This document shows, in pieces, positions 25,501 to 34,904 of a stretch of 64,000 nt of DNA. The translations under genes and the position numbers were made by a program. The stretch lies in contig JAJEKV010000003.1 of the NCBI GenBank assembly GCA_021234155.1, forward strand, positions 29,867,166 to 29,931,165, given 5' to 3'. This DNA comes from Isoetes taiwanensis (Eukaryota > Streptophyta > Lycopodiopsida > Isoetales > Isoetaceae). The notes below the pieces were generated by a model. That model was given only the letters and a program-made list of their open reading frames with translations. It made no database searches and was not told the origin of the DNA. Each line of letters opens with the position of its first letter. Within the stretch, counting starts at the first letter, position 1.

Positions 25501-25730
25501 AACCTGCTGCCAGAAAGGGAACCTCATATGCAATGCAGTATAGGGATTGTTGGAGCAAGAATTGGAGACCCAATCCTAATGACCCGCCACGCTACCAACC
25601 TTTGAAAACAATAGACTATGGTTGGGCCGTAGAGACCAGGCCATTGTCGATGGTGATCCCCAAAGAGTGTTCGGGCTCGTTGCAAGAATTAGTGGCTAAA
25701 GAAGCTAAGGACGATGATGAGAACTCTTGA
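22526..25730 (+). CDS. DUF7869-like protein, copy 2 (possible RNase H-fold transposase-like enzyme), frame-interrupted
   Basis: In order: N-terminal segment (22526-23196), basic linker with ITKKRPLQRW (about 23270), a helix-turn-helix-like GIPISTFYKWKKLFNDG (about 23605-23655), FSKCNTCIVIKEKLAK (about 23960-24005), TIIHDKMDQNKTMVPRP (about 24140-24190), LDNCSGQNKNRYLFSYLSYL (24549-24608), GHTHDDIDALFGNYS (24657-24701) and a C-terminal domain with VFVSWFEPAARKG and YRDCWSKNWRP (25257-25730). The three Asp-bearing motifs at regular intervals resemble a DDE/D catalytic triad; this is my inference. Frame changes near 24225, 24380, 24957 and 25210 fall in or beside G or C runs, so assembly error is as likely as decay. 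The copy at 12.9-15.3 kb shares all main motifs. Confidence 0.6.
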
Positions 25731-25879
25731 GGTATGCAATGCTCTTTTACATAATTACTATATCATTCATAACATGAAAGTTACAATAGACTAGTTATTA
25801 TTTGTTACGCTCTGCATTTTCCATCTCAACACAAGAGCTCTTACACTATACAATGCTAAACAGTGTGATTCATTCATCT

Positions 25880-26135
25880 TCGTGATCCGTAGTAGTGATC
25901 CCCGATATCTCATAGCTCATTCGGGCCGTAAGCCAAATCAGATGGATCATTACACGAAATTGACGCAGGGCAACGAATCTCGGCCGAGCTTTTTTTCTTC
26001 GCGGTAGGGATCAAGAAGAAGATGCCCGCTAGGCAACCAACAAGATCGAGTGGCTCATTGAGCACTTGATCGCCTCGATGTGGTGAATTGATGAAGGCAA
26101 ATAATCCATGTGAGAGGAATGAACTTTAGCCCCGG
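25880..26135 (-). pseudogene. Short unknown gene, copy A (frameshifted)
   Basis: On the minus strand an ATG near 26112 begins MDYLPSSIHHIEAIKCSMSH, matching the N-terminus of copy B (PRPEHIRSFKCYLSYNDL). The C-terminus reads MIHLIWLTARMSYEISGITT and ends DHEDE, against VKVHISWLPRSEIYELNGIT ending DVDDE in copy B. The middle is joined only by a frame change and reads differently. A TATA-like CACTATAAAAGC lies about 45 bp upstream of the ATG, and its flank is a diverged duplicate of the copy B upstream sequence. Confidence 0.6.
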
Positions 26136-26483
26136 TGAGAAGCTTTTATAGTGAGGTAGAATTATTGAGGTGAATTATTGGGGTAGACTTCGCCCATTAT
26201 TGCTCGTGTGTATAAGACCGTTGTATAAATACAAGTATAATACATCTTTCGTATGGATATATGTATGCGTACTAATATCGTATGTTTCAAAACATGTTTG
26301 CTTGACGAATTTAGCTATGATTGAATTCAATGACAAATGCGTAATAAGTGGAGGTGGGATAGCACATCGTTACAATATACTCAGTTAAGATACGTGATAT
26401 TACATCCTTAATCAGAATGCTATTACATCCTTACTTAGTTATTATGTACCCATGTCATTATTACATTATTAGCAGGTGCAGAT

Positions 26484-26729
26484 TCACTCGTCATCAACAT
26501 CAAAGCTCGTGATGCCATTCAGCTCATAGATCTCCGATCGGGGAAGCCAAGAAATATGGACTTTAACGCGAAAGTGAGCTTCCCCGCAAGCACTAGCGTG
26601 TCCATCAGCTTTAGATAAGAGCCATGGATCAAGCTTAACGCTACTTCTAGCGCATTCGCCCAGATCGTTGTAGCTCAAGTAACACTTGAAAGAGCGGATG
26701 TGCTCTGGACGAGGCATCGAGGAAGCCAT
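26484..26729 (-). CDS. Short unknown gene, copy B (81 aa)
   Basis: An intact 81-codon frame begins MASSMPRPEHIRSFKCYLSY and ends SFDVDDE. Key shared residues with copies A and C: a Pro-x-Pro-Glu-(His/Asn)-Ile start; Cys then (Leu/Met)-Ser-(Tyr/His)-(Asn/Asp)-Asp-Leu; an Ala-Arg pair; an (Asp/Glu)-x-Trp-Leu; and a strand like VKVHISWLP. There is no signal peptide, membrane segment or zinc motif. The upstream minus-strand sequence has TATA-like CACTATAAGAAC about 60 bp before the ATG. I do not recognise the family. Position beside the DUF7869-like gene suggests, but does not prove, that it belongs to the same mobile unit. Confidence 0.6.
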   Translation of the reverse strand: MASSMPRPEHIRSFKCYLSYNDLGECARSSVKLDPWLLSKADGHASACGEAHFRVKVHISWLPRSEIYELNGITSFDVDDE

Positions 26730-27416
26730 GGAAGATGAATGGCCTCTACGCCCTCGTGAAGCCGTTCTTATAGTGAAGTAAAATTATTGATGTGAATTAT
26801 TGGCGTACAATGTAGGGCCATTATTGAGCTTATACGAGTGTCATGTACACGTACAAGTATAACACAAAATTTGTATGTATATGTGTATGTTAATTACCTC
26901 ATGTTTGTTGGGGTCGAGTACTAGGTGAAAGTATTCGTGCTTGAGCAAATAAGGTGTGCTCAAAATTCTCAAAATTGCGTTATTTTATCCAATTAATGAA
27001 ATCATGCTTTAATTATTGAACCTGCACCACAAATATTTCTTTTTATTTCGCGGCTATATATTTTTTTACTTCTCGTGCCGAGCGCGGGTATCTATATATA
27101 ATGCATTAAGCCATTTCTAGAGTGGATGTTTTGAGACTCTAGTTACTATACATATAAATTTTCTTAATTAGAGCTTATTACAGTCTATTTTCTGTACATA
27201 TCAGGTTATAAAATTATATATCTCGTGTCCGATGCGAGTTGGACTGCATACTTAAAGGAAAAGCTCGCATCTTGATATCTAATTATATGTAAATATGTTT
27301 ACTGTTTATATTAGATTTTGTTAATTACCACATGAAAAATACTACCACAGAATACATACATGTGGGTACATTGTACTCAATAATGCAGCTACTAATTGGT
27401 ATAATATACATGCGCA

Positions 27417-27540
27417 CATTCTCCATGGCATAAATAGCAACACAAGGTCTGCTTTGCAGACAACCCCTTCTTTGGCATTTAAATTCTCCATGGCATAAAT
27501 AGCAACACAAGGTCTGCTTTGCAGACAACCCCTTCTTGGT
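27417..27540 (+). promoter_or_regulatory. Duplicated TATA-containing segment upstream of copy C
   Basis: A segment of about 57 bp beginning ATTCTCCATGGCATAAATAG occurs twice with a period of 65 bp (CTCCATGG at 27421 and 27486). Each copy contains GCATAAATAGCAAC, a good TATA-box candidate, and the second ends just before the copy C start at 27544. This looks like a tandemly duplicated core promoter. Confidence 0.55.
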
Positions 27541-27543
27541 CTC

Positions 27544-27789
27544 TTGATGGCAAGATTGGGAAAGGCATGGTTGGGATATTGGCTTCCTAATCCTGAAAAT
27601 ATTGACTCCATCACATGCCAGATGAGTCATGATGACCTGGCTAGAGCTCGACAGATGGGGTTTATGCTGGAGGATTGGCTTACTATGGTCGTCATAAATT
27701 CTAGAAGGCATTCTTCTGATCTCTATCATGTTGTGATCTTCCTGGAGTGGATTCCTGAGCGCGTGGGAGATATAAAATCGAGAGGATAG
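27544..27789 (+). CDS. Short unknown gene, copy C (80-81 aa)
   Basis: An intact frame begins MARLGKAWLGYWLPNPENID (ATG at 27547, or the ATG one codon earlier). It aligns with copy B along its length: PNPENIDSITCQMSHDDLAR against PRPEHIRSFKCYLSYNDLGE, a following EDWL against DPWL, then YHVVIFLEWIP against FRVKVHISWLP. Its strand is opposite to copies A and B. The C-terminus is shorter and basic (DIKSRG) instead of acidic. The shared pattern in an independent frame makes both genes more credible than their length alone would. Function unknown. Confidence 0.6.
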   Translation: MMARLGKAWLGYWLPNPENIDSITCQMSHDDLARARQMGFMLEDWLTMVVINSRRHSSDLYHVVIFLEWIPERVGDIKSRG

Positions 27790-28510
27790 GAGGGCCTCTT
27801 GCTCATGATAAATAATACTGCTTCTGCATGACTTCCATTGCAATGATATTTTATTACTATATGCAATATATGTTTATTTTGTTCCTTGAGTATTGTATTA
27901 CTACCTTGAAACAAGATCTAGTTATGCATGTGTATATTATTGGAAAGGCAGTGCATTAATGTATTCATGTCAGTGCAGAAATATAGTAAACTATTCTATG
28001 TATTGAAATGCTATAATAGATGCAAATGGATTGAATCATTGGATGCATACATACCTCTCTAAGAAGTTTTGTTGGCCAAACTAAGAAATTATCCACTGAT
28101 TCACGCAATGTCTCGGCTCTTGCATGTATTCTTGATAGGGCATGAGTTGCAACAAAATAATCTGTAACTTTAATTCAAATGTAACCAAGATCCAGGGGCA
28201 CTCCATGGCATGCTGTAGTCGGCTCTATATTATCAACAATCCTCCTGCCAATAAATCTTTGCTATTTTCTGCTAACAAGCAACATGCTTCTCCAATTTGC
28301 AATCTCGGCCATTATTTTTGCCTAAAGAACTCCGCCATAGTCACACTGCCATGCTCTGACGCACAAAAATGCCACGAACTCTAGTTTCCACAAAAAGAAA
28401 GATCTACAAGAACGAAAAAATCGAAACACATTAGAAAATTCAAAACCCATTTATTGGCATTAGCAAATACCATTTTCGTATACGAATACCTCCCTAAACC
28501 ATGCAAAACC
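27790..28510. other. Intergenic, nothing recognised
   Basis: AT-rich sequence with short chance frames. No domain, repeat or clear promoter was seen. Confidence 0.5.
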
Positions 28511-28799
28511 ATATATAAGTCCTATATCCGGCGCTCGGCGCCCAGCGCCCAGCGCCCATGGCCCAGCCTTGAAACTTTGATTGAGCATAACTCCACAACC
28601 CGATCTTCACTCAGGCCGTGCCGCATATCAAATTGAAGGTATTTGCGCCCTCTATCTTCTGCAACAAATTTCAGGTCAATCAGAGCCATATTTCGCGAGT
28701 TATAAGCATTTTAGTGGGGCGGGGTTGCAGCATGACCGGATTGGGGGTTTTCTTGGCAGCCTGAACGGATTGCTTTGGGGTTGTGGCAGCATCAACGGA

Positions 28800-29605
28800 T
28801 TGCTTCAGCGCCTGAGGGTGCCTGGGCGCCTGCCTGAGCCTCTCCTGGCAGTGATGGATGGCGCCTAGGCCCCGGCGAAGATGGATGGCGCTCGAGGCGG
28901 ACCTCGGTGCTGAGCACCGGTGCATGCACAGGCGAGGCGCTGCGAGAGCATGCTTGTGGCTGGAGCACCACGATGGAGCAGGGTGCTGGCGCTTGGCGCG
29001 GGGGCTGGAGGATGCACCTCCTCCGGCGACTTCTCGGCGTTTTCCACGGCCCTTCTTCCACGGCGCTGGACTTGGCGCTTGGGCTTGTGGATCGTTGGTT
29101 TTCAGTTTCAGCGGTGCCCTCCACGGTCCACCGCCTTTACTGATCGTTGCTATGGGGGTTTTGGGACTCTACGTTTTAGGGGCAGCTCTTATGGTCTAGT
29201 GGTTTGATCGAAGTTACTCGAGTCGGCACCGGGATCTCTGCATCGGCATCTATTTGCCACGGTTTTAGTGAGAGGATGGAGGTTTAAGCTGCGTGCATGA
29301 GTCCGCACCCGGTACTTCGGCACCTAGGCGTGAAGAGGTTACGGTTGGGGCGTTTGTTGAAGTTACGTTTGTTGGAGGTATGCTTGTTGCTTTTTGCAGC
29401 AGCATAGCTTTTTGGATCTGTGGTCATCATGGCAACGGTTTTTCCCCAGTGGGGTTTTTTAATCCGGGCCATGGTGCTCACGGGCTTCGGCCCATGCAAT
29501 GTATTTTTGTTTTCTTTGTACTTGTGGTCGCATGTCCTTCGTGACGCTGCCTTTGTGGTGCGACGTAAAAATATACTTCCTTCCTTCCTTCCTTCCTTCC
29601 ATTTC
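28800..29605 (+). mobile_element. GC-rich retroposon with (CTTC)n tail, copy 1
   Basis: This segment has an inverted second copy at 49.3-50.1 kb. It contains GGTCTAGTGGTTTGATCGA, reminiscent of a tRNA-like pol III A box. The later shared part runs from GTTGGAGGTATGCTTGTTGC to GGTGCGACGTAAAAATATA and then a CTTCC microsatellite tail (29576-29600). A simple-repeat tail fits a SINE or a LINE 3' end. The open frames across it are not conserved between copies, so they are not taken as genes. Confidence 0.7.
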
Positions 29606-29959
29606 ATAATTGCAGGAGATAACCAAGATTTGCATGCTATCATTAACATCATTAAGCACACGTTTGAAGTGCAAAGCCTCCTAAAATTCAAAAGTCCCAA
29701 TATTTATAACATGATTGTGAAATGATATTAGACGATGGTGTATACTTTGGAACGTTGCTCCCAACAATAGATTATCATGTATATAGAAATGCCTCTCCAC
29801 CATGAATTTTGGCGGGGAAGGCTGGCCAATGCGCAGTAGTGCAGAGGCTTGCCCGACTTGCTGAAATTTAAGATGGAGGGATTTTCGTGCAACATGAAGT
29901 CACAAATGTCGTAGATTCAGTGCCATGTGCCAGGCATCCAACGGCTATGTGATGTTCCA

Positions 29960-30520
29960 CATATTTGTACAGTATACGTACAATTTAATGACAAGTCACC
30001 AAGATATTTAGGCCATTACAAAATAGACCAAAATGGTTACACAACGAAAAAGGTGCTCACATCCCCCATAAAATCCTCCATTGAGGAACCGGGATACTTG
30101 AGAGCAATGGGTTATTTTTTTTGCAATGGGGAATTCTTGAACAAAAGGGGGGATTATTGAACAAAAAGGGTATATTCTAATGGAGGAATTAGTAGAAACA
30201 GGGGAGTGCAAATGCACATCGGGGTATTTTAAAAAAGGGGGATAAGGTCAAAAGGGTATTGCAAATGGATTGGGGTATTTTGAAGAAAAGGGGATTGTTT
30301 CAAAAAGGGAATTTGCGAATGGATTGGAGTATTTTCAAGAAAGGGGGATTGGTTGAATTTGTGAATAGATTGGGGAATTTTTAAATAAAAGGGGATTGAG
30401 TTAAAGGAAAATTACGAAAAAAAGACAGAGGATTGCAATACTAGAGTATTTTCAAACAAAGGGATAATGTCAAGAAAAAAGGGTATTTTCAATGAAAAGT
30501 AAATTTATGGTTGTATACTA
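29960..30520 (+). repeat. Degenerate G-run repeats (GGGGATTG / GGGGTATT), block 1
   Basis: From about 30105 the motif GGGGATT or GGGGTATTTT recurs every 15-40 bp, separated by A-rich words such as CAAAAAGG and GAATGGATTGG. There is no fixed period, so it is a decayed minisatellite. A similar block lies at 34.9-35.4 kb. Confidence 0.65.
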
Positions 30521-30552
30521 GCTAAATATTCGCTCAAGTCAGTTTGCATTTT

Positions 30553-30818
30553 CGTAATGTCCGGGCAGAGGCTATTTCGCCTAATTACAGACCCAGATTA
30601 TCTCTGATAATGGCCTCCTCTCTTGGCCTCTATAAAATTGCAATGATTCTGAAGAAACCGTTGCCTGCTTTCGCTCCAGTAACCTAAAATAGCCTCTGCC
30701 TCGAAGCATTACGTTAGAGAATGTGCCAGGGCAGGCAATTTCGCCTGGCTCGGACCTTGGCTCGCCCTAACGGGCTCGCCAGGCCCTTACCAGGCGAAAT
30801 TGCCTGCCCTGGCACATT
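30553..30818. repeat. Two adjacent related hairpins
   Basis: Hairpin 1: the left arm from 30553 (CGTAATGTCCGGGCAGAGGC) pairs imperfectly with the right arm ending at 30713 (GCCTCTGCCTCGAAGCATTACG). Hairpin 2: 30720-30748 and 30790-30818 are a perfect 29-bp inverted repeat (AATGTGCCAGGGCAGGCAAT core). All four arms share the AATGT-CC-GGGCAG-GGC-ATTTCGCC pattern, so the two hairpins derive from one unit. Confidence 0.8.
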
Positions 30819-30933
30819 ACCTATATCAAAATACTATCTACTTTCAAATGGTCATATATAAATGGTCGGATCATCTTAGAAGCCAGATTCTTACGTTCAA
30901 GAGTAGATTATGCATTGAGCTGTGATTTGCTAA

Positions 30934-31067
30934 GAGCCGGGCACGATGGCAACCCTCACCATCACGTAAAAAGGCAAGCCCTTTTACTCGCACCATCATC
31001 TGCCATCGCCGAAAGCACAAGGCAAAACAGGGCCCCTCTCCGGCGATGGTTGCATGTGAACCCAGCC
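30934..31067. mobile_element. MITE with TAA target duplication, copy 1 (134 bp)
   Basis: Flanked by TAA at 30931-30933 and 31068-31070. The left end GAGCCGGG is partly deleted; the right end CATGTGAACCCAGCC complements the GAGCCGGTTCATATAC left end kept in the second copy (45.5 kb). TIRs of GRSYNGGTTCAYATG type with a TAA duplication fit the PIF/Harbinger group. There is no coding capacity. Confidence 0.75.
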
Positions 31068-31400
31068 TAAGGTGGGTCAGAAATTTTTGTAGCTAAATCC
31101 AAAATAAAACAAATAACCAAGAATGTGTCACCTTGGATTATGATTATTACAAGGATTATGGCGTCACATTCAAGTTTTATTCCCCACCATTGATATGGCG
31201 AATATTCCTAGTATTGTGCCAGATCAATGGCCATTAGAATTTTGAGCAAAAAAGTGCATGCCACTGACAATGGTGTGAAACCAACGCATGGTTGAAGCAA
31301 TTAAAAAGAAAGATACTTGAAAACCATTGGCGCTCGCGAATTTGCCGGAGCCAGCAAAAACCTTCATTAAACCTCAGCCCTCACGAACCTCCTTGTAGAT

Positions 31401-31934
31401 TTGGCCGTGAAGGATTATTTTTCTAATCTGCTGCCTGCCCTTGTTCGGGCTTCCAAGACTGCAGAGCTTCTGAGAATCAGTCAGCGTTACAAGCCCATAA
31501 AGTATGCAGCAGATTCTGCGCTTGCACTCTTCGCAGAGGGCTCTGAAGCAGGAACTAATAAAACGCAGTGCAAAGATTTGTAAAGGATCAAGGTTAAGGA
31601 AAAGCCCGAGGCCACAGTTTCGAAAGGCAACATGCCCAAAAACCATTCTGCCTCGTTTTCTCAAACGCAGGCTAAGGAGCAGAGCCTTTGGTGAATCTGA
31701 GACAAAGAATAAGAAGAAAAAAGTGACAAGACTTCAGGGCGTAATTCCGGGAGGGAAGAAGATGGACATTCCCTTTCTGCTTTTCTGCTGCATGAGACTG
31801 CTGGCTATTTGGCTTTCTTGCAGCTGCAAGTTGAACCACTCGGCCCTCCATTAAACCTCAGCAAAAACTATGGCATGTCATACCATAGCTTCATGAAACC
31901 GCCGTCCTGCCATAGCGAACCCTATTCCGATTAG
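31401..31934 (+). pseudogene. IBH1/UPBEAT1-type atypical HLH gene, two frame changes
   Basis: Three segments in order resemble the plant IBH1-like HLH family, non-DNA-binding growth regulators. Segment 1 (31401-about 31548): LPALVRASKTAELLRISQRY then IKYAADSALALFAEGS. Segment 2, shifted one frame (to about 31780): RALKQELIKR, a basic tract, then KKKVTRLQGVIPGGKKMDIP. Segment 3, back in the first frame (31785-31934): LLHETAGYLAFLQLQVEPLG and a short tail to TAG. The PGG-x-MD loop followed by ETAxYxxFLQLQV is the family HLH signature. The two shifts compensate, so the outer parts share a frame. It is a pseudogene, or intact with two sequence errors. Confidence 0.6.
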
Positions 31935-32159
31935 CTCTGTAAATAATAAGACATGAACCAAAGTAAAGAAACCAGCAACGAGAAAGCTTGTCTATATGAG
32001 CTACAACGGGATTTGAACCATAATCCTCTGCAGCTGCCATAGCCAGTCGCATTGCACGCCTCTGTCCTGCACGCTCCGCAAAATAGAAAGAAGCGTGTCC
32101 TTTTATCCACGTAATAAACAGTTGGGTCGAATTACTGTAAAATTACGCCTGTTTTAAAA

Positions 32160-32700
32160 CGCATAATTTTGTTGAGCGGCGCCGCCAGGCCTGATGGTAG
32201 CATCGCCGCCTAATCCTTCCGAACCCTAAGCGAACCTAATGCTTCTACCAAAGCGGACGCCATAGCCGCTTCTGCCTTCCATCGCCATAGCTGGGTTCAT
32301 CCATAGCCATAGCTTCGTCCATCGCCATAGCTTCTACTGCGCTACCCTTTTTGCTCAACAGCCAGGCTGCATTTGTGCACTGCAGTCTCTAAATCGCAAG
32401 AAGTCAGTCTCCAAAGCGCAAGAATCAGAAAAAAGGCATCGGACATACCCTTGAAGGCAAAACTTGCTTTGGCAGGGGCTTGACGGGGCTAAATCCGGCA
32501 CTGCAGGAGATATCCGCCATAGCTAGAGCTTAAATGCAGTGTGTCCTCTGATTGCGGTGTTTTCTCCAAATGCTTGCCGCCAGAAACAGAGAAAACAGAG
32601 GAATGAGAAACAGAAACAGAGCAATGCTTGCTGCCAGAAACAGAGAAAACAGAGAAGCCCCTTGCCACGTGTCCGTACGTAATTCGCCCAACTGTTTATT
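32160..32700. repeat. CCATAGC-rich stretch and a short tandem duplication
   Basis: CATAGC words recur at 32250-32340. A unit of about 62 bp with AATGCTTGCYGCCAGAAACA repeats at about 32569 and 32622. No gene is supported. Confidence 0.55.
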
Positions 32701-32706
32701 ACGTAC

Positions 32707-32861
32707 GGGAAACTACTTCTCTCGAAGATTCCCTCGGGAATATTCCCTCGGCGGCCCGCCAGACTCGGCGGCGCTGCGGCTTCGCCGCTTGGGTGCCGCC
32801 TCGTCTGGCGGGGCCGCCTCGGAAAATTCCCTCGTGGAATCTTCTCAAACTGTAGTTTCCC
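32707..32861. repeat. 155-bp foldback
   Basis: The ends GGGAAACTAC and GTAGTTTCCC pair. The arms continue with GAAGATTCCCTCGGGAAT against TTCCCTCGTGGAATCTTC, and then with CCCGCCAGAC and GTCTGGCGGG. The apex is GC-rich (GCTGCGGCTTCGCCGC). It is non-coding, probably a MITE-like relic. Flanks share GTAC but no exact target duplication is clear. Confidence 0.75.
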
Positions 32862-33218
32862 TAGTACACAATATACTTAGAAAAAGGATCTCATATTAAG
32901 GAACTTACCAATCCCAACCCGCACATGCAAATGGCCGCTCCACACAGAACATCTAAATGGCAACAAGCTGCTCGAAGCCCCTAAAATATACGGTTTCCCA
33001 TACTCTACACAAGTGAAATCTTACTCCACACCACTGAATTCCAAATACCAAACAAAAAACGGGAAAGTTTATGTGTTAGATTTGACATAGGACTATTTAG
33101 ACTAGGCAAAAATTATGAAACAACAGCATAAGTGTGTGCATAAAAGTTGGGTAAAAAAAAATGTTGACATTATATGACGTTTGAATTCTACGAAGAAATT
33201 CAAAGGAAAATCCTTGGC

Positions 33219-33325
33219 GTTCAGATATGGCGGTCGGTAGGGCGGCTATCATTTCTGCTCATTTCTGCTCGTTTCTGCTCATTTCTGCTCGTGGATATGG
33301 CGGTCGGTAGGGCGGCTATCATGGC
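33219..33325 (+). repeat. Split tandem repeat around a TTTCTGCTC array
   Basis: GATATGGCGGTCGGTAGGGC occurs at 33224 and 33294. The two copies flank four copies of CATTTCTGCTC or CGTTTCTGCTC. A sequence of exon-like composition follows (33430-33700 with a possible donor CAGGTAACTT), but no product is recognised. Confidence 0.6.
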
Positions 33326-34136
33326 CTTTGCCATATAGCCAGAAGCTGTTGGATCTATATTCAAGGTATCGCTTGCATTCTTGCTCTATTTTTCTTGAAT
33401 AACCCCTGTTGTTTGATCATGCAATGCAGGAGTCGGCTATGGCGGCCGCAAAGGCGCTCAAGATGTGCAGCTATGGTTTCGTATCTTGCTTCAGCTTGGG
33501 AATGGAGCATCTGGCATTTCTCCATTTTCTCCATTTTCCTCATTGCGGCCATATCCAAATCCCTATTTCGATCATTCAGAGACCGATTTGGCTTTTGGCC
33601 TATTCATCAACTGCGGCAGCTCTGGCTTCATATCTACTGCTTCGGCTAAGGCTTTGCCGTTCTGGAGCCAAGCTTCTTGTTCCGGTATTTTGTTCAGGTA
33701 ACTTCATTGCTCCCTTATCCTCTGTTATTTCCCTTTCATGCCACTCCGGCCACAGCGTTTGATCATTTCTCTGTTTTTCCACCGGCTTTGGGTTCTGCGA
33801 TCCATCAAGTTTGGGTTCTTACTCACATATCCAGGTGAGATTCCACTCTTTCGTTGATTATCGACCCCCTTTTTGCTGTATTTCCGCTCTGATGCATGGC
33901 TTATTCAAGGTTCCGACATTCTTGATCTGCAGGGTTTTCCCATAGATCGGCTAGATGAGCAGGTATTATCCTTCGCCCATAACCATGCCTTTCTAGGAGT
34001 CTTTCCTGAATGTTCATCTCTGCTGAGGACACAGGTATTTAATAGCACCTTTGGTCGATTAAATTTTTCCTTATGTTTCTACATGCATATCCTGTCATTT
34101 CGAGCAATGACAATGCAAACTTTTGATATATCATAG

Positions 34137-34206
34137 GCCAATTGGTCTCCGTGGACGCTAAAAACCTATTCTATTCTATTCTATTCTATTCTATTCTATT
34201 CTATTG
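34137..34206 (+). mobile_element. Retroposon 3' end with (CTATT)n tail
   Basis: TTGGTCTCCGTGGACGCTAA is followed by AAACC and seven or more CTATT units. Nearly the same end (TTGGGTTCCGTGGACGTTAA) with a different tail occurs at 63.82 kb, so this is the 3' end of a LINE/SINE family whose simple-repeat tail varies. Confidence 0.6.
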
Positions 34207-34904
34207 ATTTACAGGCTCATAACCAGTGCTGTATATTCATTTGCAACCATGTTAGTCAGATCCGGAACATCTGGACATCATGATTCTCACAAGAATCTCA
34301 TGGAGGAGCTGCACATATGTGTTTTCTTGCTGCTTCAAAGGTAAACATTAATTTTATTTGTAAGTGACAATATCTGCAAGGACATGCCTTCAGTGATTAG
34401 CATCAAAGTCGATGAAGTTTATATGTAATATATTAGAATGTCTTATACTACTTATTGTTTCCGTTTTCCATTTCTGATTTTCATTATTGATAATAATAAC
34501 GAGGAAGAAACTATTTGCACCCATTCCATTGAAAATGTATCTGAGCTATTATGGTCTTGCAGGTAAGAGCTAGAGTTTCCCTTTTTCTGTCTGCGTTTGT
34601 GTTTCTAGCGCAACAATAGAGGCTGGAAATTTTTGTGCCAAAATGGAGGAACATCTCCAACATCTCTTCATGGATTGGCATCAAAGTCTGAGATGTTGCT
34701 GAGCTGTGGTCACGTTTTGGCCATCATGCTCTGCTGAAAGTGTGTAGATTTACAGTGTGTATTGAGATTTCATTTGGAGTGTGTAATTTGATCAGTTTAT
34801 TACTGTTGTTTTTGAAATAATAAAAAGATTTGTCAATTTGTTACTGATTAGCTCTGCTCAAGTTGTTACTTATCAACTTATTTTTGAAATATATTAACTT
34901 ACAA

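Noticed and set aside
27325-27843. 172-codon minus-strand frame opposite small gene C
   Set aside because: It contains the same phrase twice because of the 65-bp duplication and shows no family pattern, whereas the plus-strand frame aligns with copy B.
28858-29199. Long GC-rich open frames on both strands
   Set aside because: They are not conserved in the second copy at 49.3-50.1 kb and follow from high GC; they belong to a retroposon.
30105-30520. CRISPR-like spaced repeats
   Set aside because: Repeat units vary in length and sequence, the spacing is irregular, and the DNA is plant nuclear.
33430-34140. Possible gene with exons around 33430-33705 and 33930-33962
   Set aside because: Splice-like signals exist but no frame connects them into a recognisable product.
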